Of a DNA stretch of 64,000 nucleotides, positions 60,889 through 64,000 are shown one piece after another. Location: NCBI GenBank assembly GCA_029863605.1, contig JAOTVB010000010.1, positions 1 through 64,000 of the forward strand, written 5' to 3'. The notes under the pieces are model-generated. The model was not told the DNA's origin. It was given only the letters and a program-made list of their open reading frames with translations, and did no database searches. Both the position numbers and the translations under genes were made by a program. The first letter of the stretch is position 1; each line of letters starts with the position of its first letter. The stretch comes from Myxococcales bacterium (GTDB lineage Bacteria > Myxococcota_A > Polyangia > Polyangiales > Houyiibacteriaceae).

Positions 60889-62313
60889 ATGGTCCGATTC
60901 CAGAATTCGCGCGTAATTATTGGATTTTCCTTATGTCTGGCGGCCGGGGTCGCCCTTGGCACTCCGATTCCCGCTCACGCTCAGGACGCCGCCCCCGACC
61001 CGGAATCGCCGGAAACCGTCGTCGAAGAACCGTCGGATCTGCCTCCGGCCGACGAGCCCCCACTCGATCGGGTGTCGGGAGCCGATGCCGATAGCGCCGC
61101 CCCACCCTCGCCGGACGCGTCCACCAGCGAAGAGGGCCCGAGGATTCTCTTGGCGCCTGGCGAAGTTGCTCCGGAAGAGCGGGCGGGCGGTGAGTACGGC
61201 GCGCAGATCGACCCGCTGCGAGGGCTGCAGCAGGCCCGCTTCGACCGCGCGGAAAAAACGAGCCTGGGCGGGTACGGCGAGCTGCACTTCAATCTGATCA
61301 AGCCCGAGGGAGAGGTCGCCTTCGGACGGCTCGATCTGCACCGTCTGGTGTTGTTCGTGGCGCACAATTTCAACGACCGTTTTCGCTTTTACTCCGAGCT
61401 CGAGCTCGAGCACGCATTCGTCGCCGAGAGTGGCGGCGTCGCGGTCCCCGGTTCGTTTCAAGTCGAACAGGCGTTCATCGATTGGCGGATCCTCAAGGGC
61501 GAGAGCGAGGCCCTTTACCTTCGTGCGGGTGTAATTCTGGTGCCGATGGGGATCATCAACCAATGGCACGAGCCGCCGATTTTCAACGGCGTCGAGCGCC
61601 CGTTCGTCGATCGCGTGATCATCCCCACCACCTGGCGCGAGGGCGGAATCGGAATCTGGGGAGAGCCGATCGAAGGGCTTCGCTACGAGTTCTACGTGAT
61701 CGGCGGTTTGGACGCGAACGGGTTCTCGGGCTCAAGCGGCCTCCGCGGGGGGCGGCTCAAGGTCACCGAAGCGGTTCTCAACGGCCCGGCGTTCACTGGC
61801 CGGCTCGAATGGGAGCCGACCCTCGGCATGGTGCTCGGCGTGGCGCCTTACTTCGGCCTTGCCGGCCCGCATGAGCTCGACGTCAATGTCAGGGTGAACG
61901 GCATCGCCGCCGACTGGCGCATTCGCCGTAAAGGCTTCGAGTCCCGCGCCGTCGTGGCGTACTTTCACGTCAGCGACACCGATACCCTCCGCACCATCCT
62001 GCCGGGCGAGACCGCTCCAGTCAGCACGGTCGGGTCCAACCTCCTCGGGGTCTATGGCGAGTTCGGCTACAACGTGATCGGTTCGGTCGACACCGAGATG
62101 GAGCTCGTTCCGTTCATTCGGCTCGAGTGGTACGACACGACCTTCGAAGAATCGGATCCGGCATTCGATCTGCCGGCCTTCCTCGTTCCGACCGTCGGGC
62201 TCAGTTACCGGCCGATTCCTCAGATCGTATTCAAATTCGACTATCAGGCGTTGCTCGCCTCCTCCGGGCCCAACGAAAACCGTTGGAACCTGGGGGTCGG
62301 CTGGATGTTTTAG
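60889..62313 (+). CDS. Outer-membrane porin-like protein
   Basis: 474 aa. A signal peptide is followed by a low-complexity acidic/Pro-rich region (about 30-95) and a beta-barrel: LGGYGELHFNLIKPEGEVAFGRLDLHRLVLFVAHNF, FRFYSELELEHAF, YLRAGVILVPMGIINQWHEPP, PTVGLSYRPIPQIVFKFDYQALL, and a terminal phenylalanine. It resembles phosphate-selective porin O/P-type or general porins; the substrate is unknown. ATG 60889 lies 23 bases after the Fur-like site. The flavoprotein and membrane-protein genes follow. Confidence 0.8.
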   Translation: MVRFQNSRVIIGFSLCLAAGVALGTPIPAHAQDAAPDPESPETVVEEPSDLPPADEPPLDRVSGADADSAAPPSPDASTSEEGPRILLAPGEVAPEERAGGEYGAQIDPLRGLQQARFDRAEKTSLGGYGELHFNLIKPEGEVAFGRLDLHRLVLFVAHNFNDRFRFYSELELEHAFVAESGGVAVPGSFQVEQAFIDWRILKGESEALYLRAGVILVPMGIINQWHEPPIFNGVERPFVDRVIIPTTWREGGIGIWGEPIEGLRYEFYVIGGLDANGFSGSSGLRGGRLKVTEAVLNGPAFTGRLEWEPTLGMVLGVAPYFGLAGPHELDVNVRVNGIAADWRIRRKGFESRAVVAYFHVSDTDTLRTILPGETAPVSTVGSNLLGVYGEFGYNVIGSVDTEMELVPFIRLEWYDTTFEESDPAFDLPAFLVPTVGLSYRPIPQIVFKFDYQALLASSGPNENRWNLGVGWMF

Positions 62314-62314
62314 C

Positions 62315-62335
62315 CGCAAATTCTGCGTCTTTTTT
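62315..62335 (+). terminator. Weak possible terminator after the porin gene
   Basis: CGCA-AATTC-TGCG (62315-62327) is a short 4-bp stem followed within two bases by six T (62330-62335), immediately after the porin stop. The stem is weak, so read-through is possible. Confidence 0.25.
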
Positions 62336-62366
62336 GGGTTGCAGGCCGCGGGACCTACCCCTATCG

Positions 62367-62395
62367 TTGAAAACGAAGATGAAATGCGTTTTCAA
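62367..62395. promoter_or_regulatory. Second copy of the Fur-like operator, spanning a start codon
   Basis: TTGAAAACG (62367-62375) and CGTTTTCAA (62387-62395) are perfect 9-bp inverted arms. The block AACGAAGATGAAA-N4-TTTTCA is identical here (62372-62394) and before the porin (60842-60864). The ATG of the FMN-binding gene (62379) lies inside it, so a bound repressor would block translation start as well as transcription. Confidence 0.5.
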
Positions 62396-62939
62396 TAAGA
62401 CGGCACTTCTCTTCGTGCTGACCCTGGTCGGGGCGAGCACGGCAGCAAGCGGCCACGCGCGGGTCTACTACAGCGTGCGCGGTCTCCTCGCCGAGCAATT
62501 TCGGGACTCCGAGCGCGTCGACTACAAGCGTGTCGAGCTCTCCGACGAGCAGCGCCGACGAATCCAAACCCGCCTCGGCGCCAAGCTCAAGAAAGACACA
62601 TACATTTTTTACGTCGCGCACTCGGCGGACAACATCGACGGTTACGCCCTCTTCGATCGGGAGATCGGCCAACACGAATACATCGACTTCGCGACATTCT
62701 TCGACAGCGAAGGTCGCGTCACGCGGGTGGAGGTCGTCGCCTATCGCGAACCGTACGGTGCTGGGATTCGCTCCGAACGTTTCCGCAGGCAGTTCGTCGG
62801 TAAAGAGCCCACCAATGATCTGAAACCGGGATACGACATCGACGTCATTTCCGGAGCGACCTTGTCCACACGAGCGATGGCCAAGGCGGTCAAGCGCGCT
62901 TCCGTCTTGCTGCACCACTTGGTGCTCACCTCGTCCTAG
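62379..62939 (+). CDS. Exported FMN-binding (flavinylation-site) protein
   Basis: 186 aa. A signal peptide (TALLFVLTLVGASTAASG) is followed by an FMN-binding-type domain ending in GYDIDVISGATLSTRAMAKAV. D-I-S-G-A-T with Thr161 is the pattern for covalent FMN attachment by ApbE in NqrC/RnfG-type proteins. Sequence before this (TYIFYVAHSADNIDGYALFDREIGQ...FATFFDSEGRVTRVEVVAYREPYGAGI) is also typical. Start ATG 62379 is inside the operator. It likely moves electrons in the periplasm. ApbE itself is not in the window. Confidence 0.85.
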   Translation: MKCVFNKTALLFVLTLVGASTAASGHARVYYSVRGLLAEQFRDSERVDYKRVELSDEQRRRIQTRLGAKLKKDTYIFYVAHSADNIDGYALFDREIGQHEYIDFATFFDSEGRVTRVEVVAYREPYGAGIRSERFRRQFVGKEPTNDLKPGYDIDVISGATLSTRAMAKAVKRASVLLHHLVLTSS

Positions 62940-62946
62940 CGCGTCG

Positions 62947-63495
62947 ATGCAAGACTTTACCCGACCATCTGGCAGGCTGCGCGCCCTCCCCTGGGGCGCG
63001 CGTGTGGTGTATTCGATTTTCTTGGCCTTCACGTTGGTCGCCATGATCCTCACGCTGGCGCTTACCGACGACATGGTGGGGCTCGATATGCACGGCTTGG
63101 CTAGCTATTACGAGGGGGAGGCAGCGCCCGTAGACGTTCCAGAAGATCAAGACGGCCCCGAGCTCTTGTTGCCTCCAGACGGGGAACACCTCGCCGCATT
63201 CGAACCGATGTCGCGCAGGAAGCTACTCGAGGTCACGCATTTTCATTTGTTTTCGATGCCTGTGTACCTGCTGATCCTCAGCCATTTGTTCATGTTGTCG
63301 CGTGCCCGACCCGCCTCGAAGGCGGTCTGGATCGGCTTCGCCTCGTTCGCGACTGCCCTTCACATCGCCGCACCGTGGCTTACGGCAACCGGGTCGCCAG
63401 GCTCGGTGGCCGTGTACGCCGTGTCGGGTGCGATCATGGTCGCGAGCTACAGCGTCATGGGCCTAGGCCCCTTGTGGGAGATGTGGCGGCCGTGA
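62947..63495 (+). CDS. Four-helix membrane protein, possible electron-transfer partner
   Basis: 182 aa. Four hydrophobic segments: VVYSIFLAFTLVAMILTLAL, FHLFSMPVYLLILSHLFML, AVWIGFASFATALHIAA and GSVAVYAVSGAIMVASYSVM. Histidines fall in or near the second and third helices (THFHLFS, SHLFML, ALHIAAP), which could coordinate haem as in small b-type cytochromes; this is inference. A long periplasmic-like loop follows helix 1. It starts 7 bases after the FMN-protein gene, so the two are an operon. Confidence 0.65.
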   Translation: MQDFTRPSGRLRALPWGARVVYSIFLAFTLVAMILTLALTDDMVGLDMHGLASYYEGEAAPVDVPEDQDGPELLLPPDGEHLAAFEPMSRRKLLEVTHFHLFSMPVYLLILSHLFMLSRARPASKAVWIGFASFATALHIAAPWLTATGSPGSVAVYAVSGAIMVASYSVMGLGPLWEMWRP

Positions 63496-63513
63496 CCTAT
63501 GCGGGATTGCCCA

Positions 63514-63957
63514 TCACAACGACCGATGCGCCGCTGAGGGTTCGTCCTCTCCCTCGTCGGGAGGCTTGGGCTCTTCCGGTTTCTTCCGCGGGGCGGGCTC
63601 GCCGTACTCGTCGACGAGCTTCTTTTGTAGCTTGTCGAGGAGCATGCGTTCGATGTACCCCGGCATGGCCGGGATCTGGATGACGACGCGCACCGGGCCG
63701 CCGCCCTGATCCTCGATGCGGATGATCTCGAGGCTTCCCGGATAGGTACGCCCGTCGTTCTTGTAGTCGAAGAGCAGGTAGCCGATGCTCTCGTCGCGAT
63801 CGCGAATCGGGTAGCCCTGGTCGACGCGAATGAGGCGCACGGCGGCGCGCCAAACCTGCTCGTAGCTATGCCGGTAGTCCTCGGTCTTCTTCGCCTGCAC
63901 GGCGGCTGGCAAGAAGAGCGCGGCGGTGACGACGATGGCGGCCCAGGGTTTCATCAT
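63514..63957 (-). CDS. Exported protein of unknown function
   Basis: 147 aa. A signal peptide (AAIVVTAALFLPAAVQA) is followed by an alpha/beta body with YRHSYEQVWRAAVRLIRVDQGYPIRDRDESIGYLLFDY and GPVRVVIQIPAMPGYIERMLLDKLQKKLVDEYG, and a Pro/Glu/Lys-rich charged tail. Similar small periplasmic proteins occur in myxobacteria, but I recognise no family. Start at ATG 63957 or 63954. It converges on the four-helix membrane protein. Confidence 0.6.
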   Translation of the reverse strand: MMKPWAAIVVTAALFLPAAVQAKKTEDYRHSYEQVWRAAVRLIRVDQGYPIRDRDESIGYLLFDYKNDGRTYPGSLEIIRIEDQGGGPVRVVIQIPAMPGYIERMLLDKLQKKLVDEYGEPAPRKKPEEPKPPDEGEDEPSAAHRSL

Positions 63958-64000
63958 GAGCGACGCTACCGAAGCAAAGCCCCGTCCTCCAAAAAAGGAG

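Overview
The window looks like chromosomal DNA from a GC-rich Gram-negative deltaproteobacterium, most likely a member of the Myxococcota. The evidence is the many lipoproteins, the type IV pili run by a sigma-54 activator, proteins of kinds common in that phylum (DUF4388 fused to a J-like domain, an AgmX/PglI-type C-terminal domain, DUF547, PrkA, a V-type ATPase) and the use of GTG and TTG starts. This is inferred from content; there is no rRNA or marker phylogeny here. I saw no tRNA, rRNA, CRISPR array, insertion sequence or phage gene.

Layout. 1-7.9 kb: the end of a metallo-beta-lactamase-fold gene, a DUF547 protein coupled to a large protein of carboxypeptidase-regulatory-like repeats, rpmB with an RluA-family pseudouridine synthase, two lipoproteins, and prkA. 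8-16.2 kb: a complete nine-gene V/A-type ATPase operon on the minus strand (order G/H-I-K-E-C-F-A-B-D), most genes joined by 4-base ATGA overlaps. 16.3-22.4 kb: a membrane-anchored MBL protein and a methyltransferase, the NAD(P)HX repair enzyme, an ECF-type sigma factor with an apparent sigma-54 promoter and upstream palindrome, a rhodanese-ThiF fusion, and a cache-like lipoprotein. 22.4-30.4 kb: an MscS channel next to the leucine N-degron set (aat, clpA, clpS), then a cobA-hemD fusion. 30.9-37.5 kb: a TPR-HTH protein, a DUF4388-J-like protein, a degenerate pseudopilin, a TPR membrane protein, and a pilus locus with pilA (sigma-54 promoter, upstream palindrome and terminator all visible), two coupled pilin-like genes and pilR. 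37.5-47 kb: a GbsR/MarR-like regulator with an old-yellow-enzyme-family oxidoreductase, a lipase-like esterase, a polytopic membrane protein, a sulfatase and a CPA1 antiporter. 47-52.6 kb: an unusual C13/C14-like peptidase-PDZ-thioredoxin fusion beside a Tat-exported multicopper oxidase, then a DPM1-like glycosyltransferase. 52.7-58.9 kb: a BamB/YfgM pair, a small outer-membrane protein overlapping comEA tail to tail, lysC, a saccharopine-dehydrogenase-like protein, and a lipoprotein isoaspartyl methyltransferase. 59-64 kb: a lipoprotein with a 24-bp tandem repeat, then a possible iron-regulated set of a porin, a periplasmic FMN-binding protein and a 4-helix membrane protein. Two nearly identical Fur-box-like operators precede the first two of these.

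Strongest candidates for something new: (a) the peptidase-PDZ-thioredoxin fusion and its multicopper oxidase neighbour; (b) the porin/flavoprotein/membrane-protein set under a repeated operator; (c) a sigma-54 promoter driving an ECF sigma gene; (d) a REP-like palindrome read through as the linker of comEA. All calls come from reading the sequence; no database search was run.
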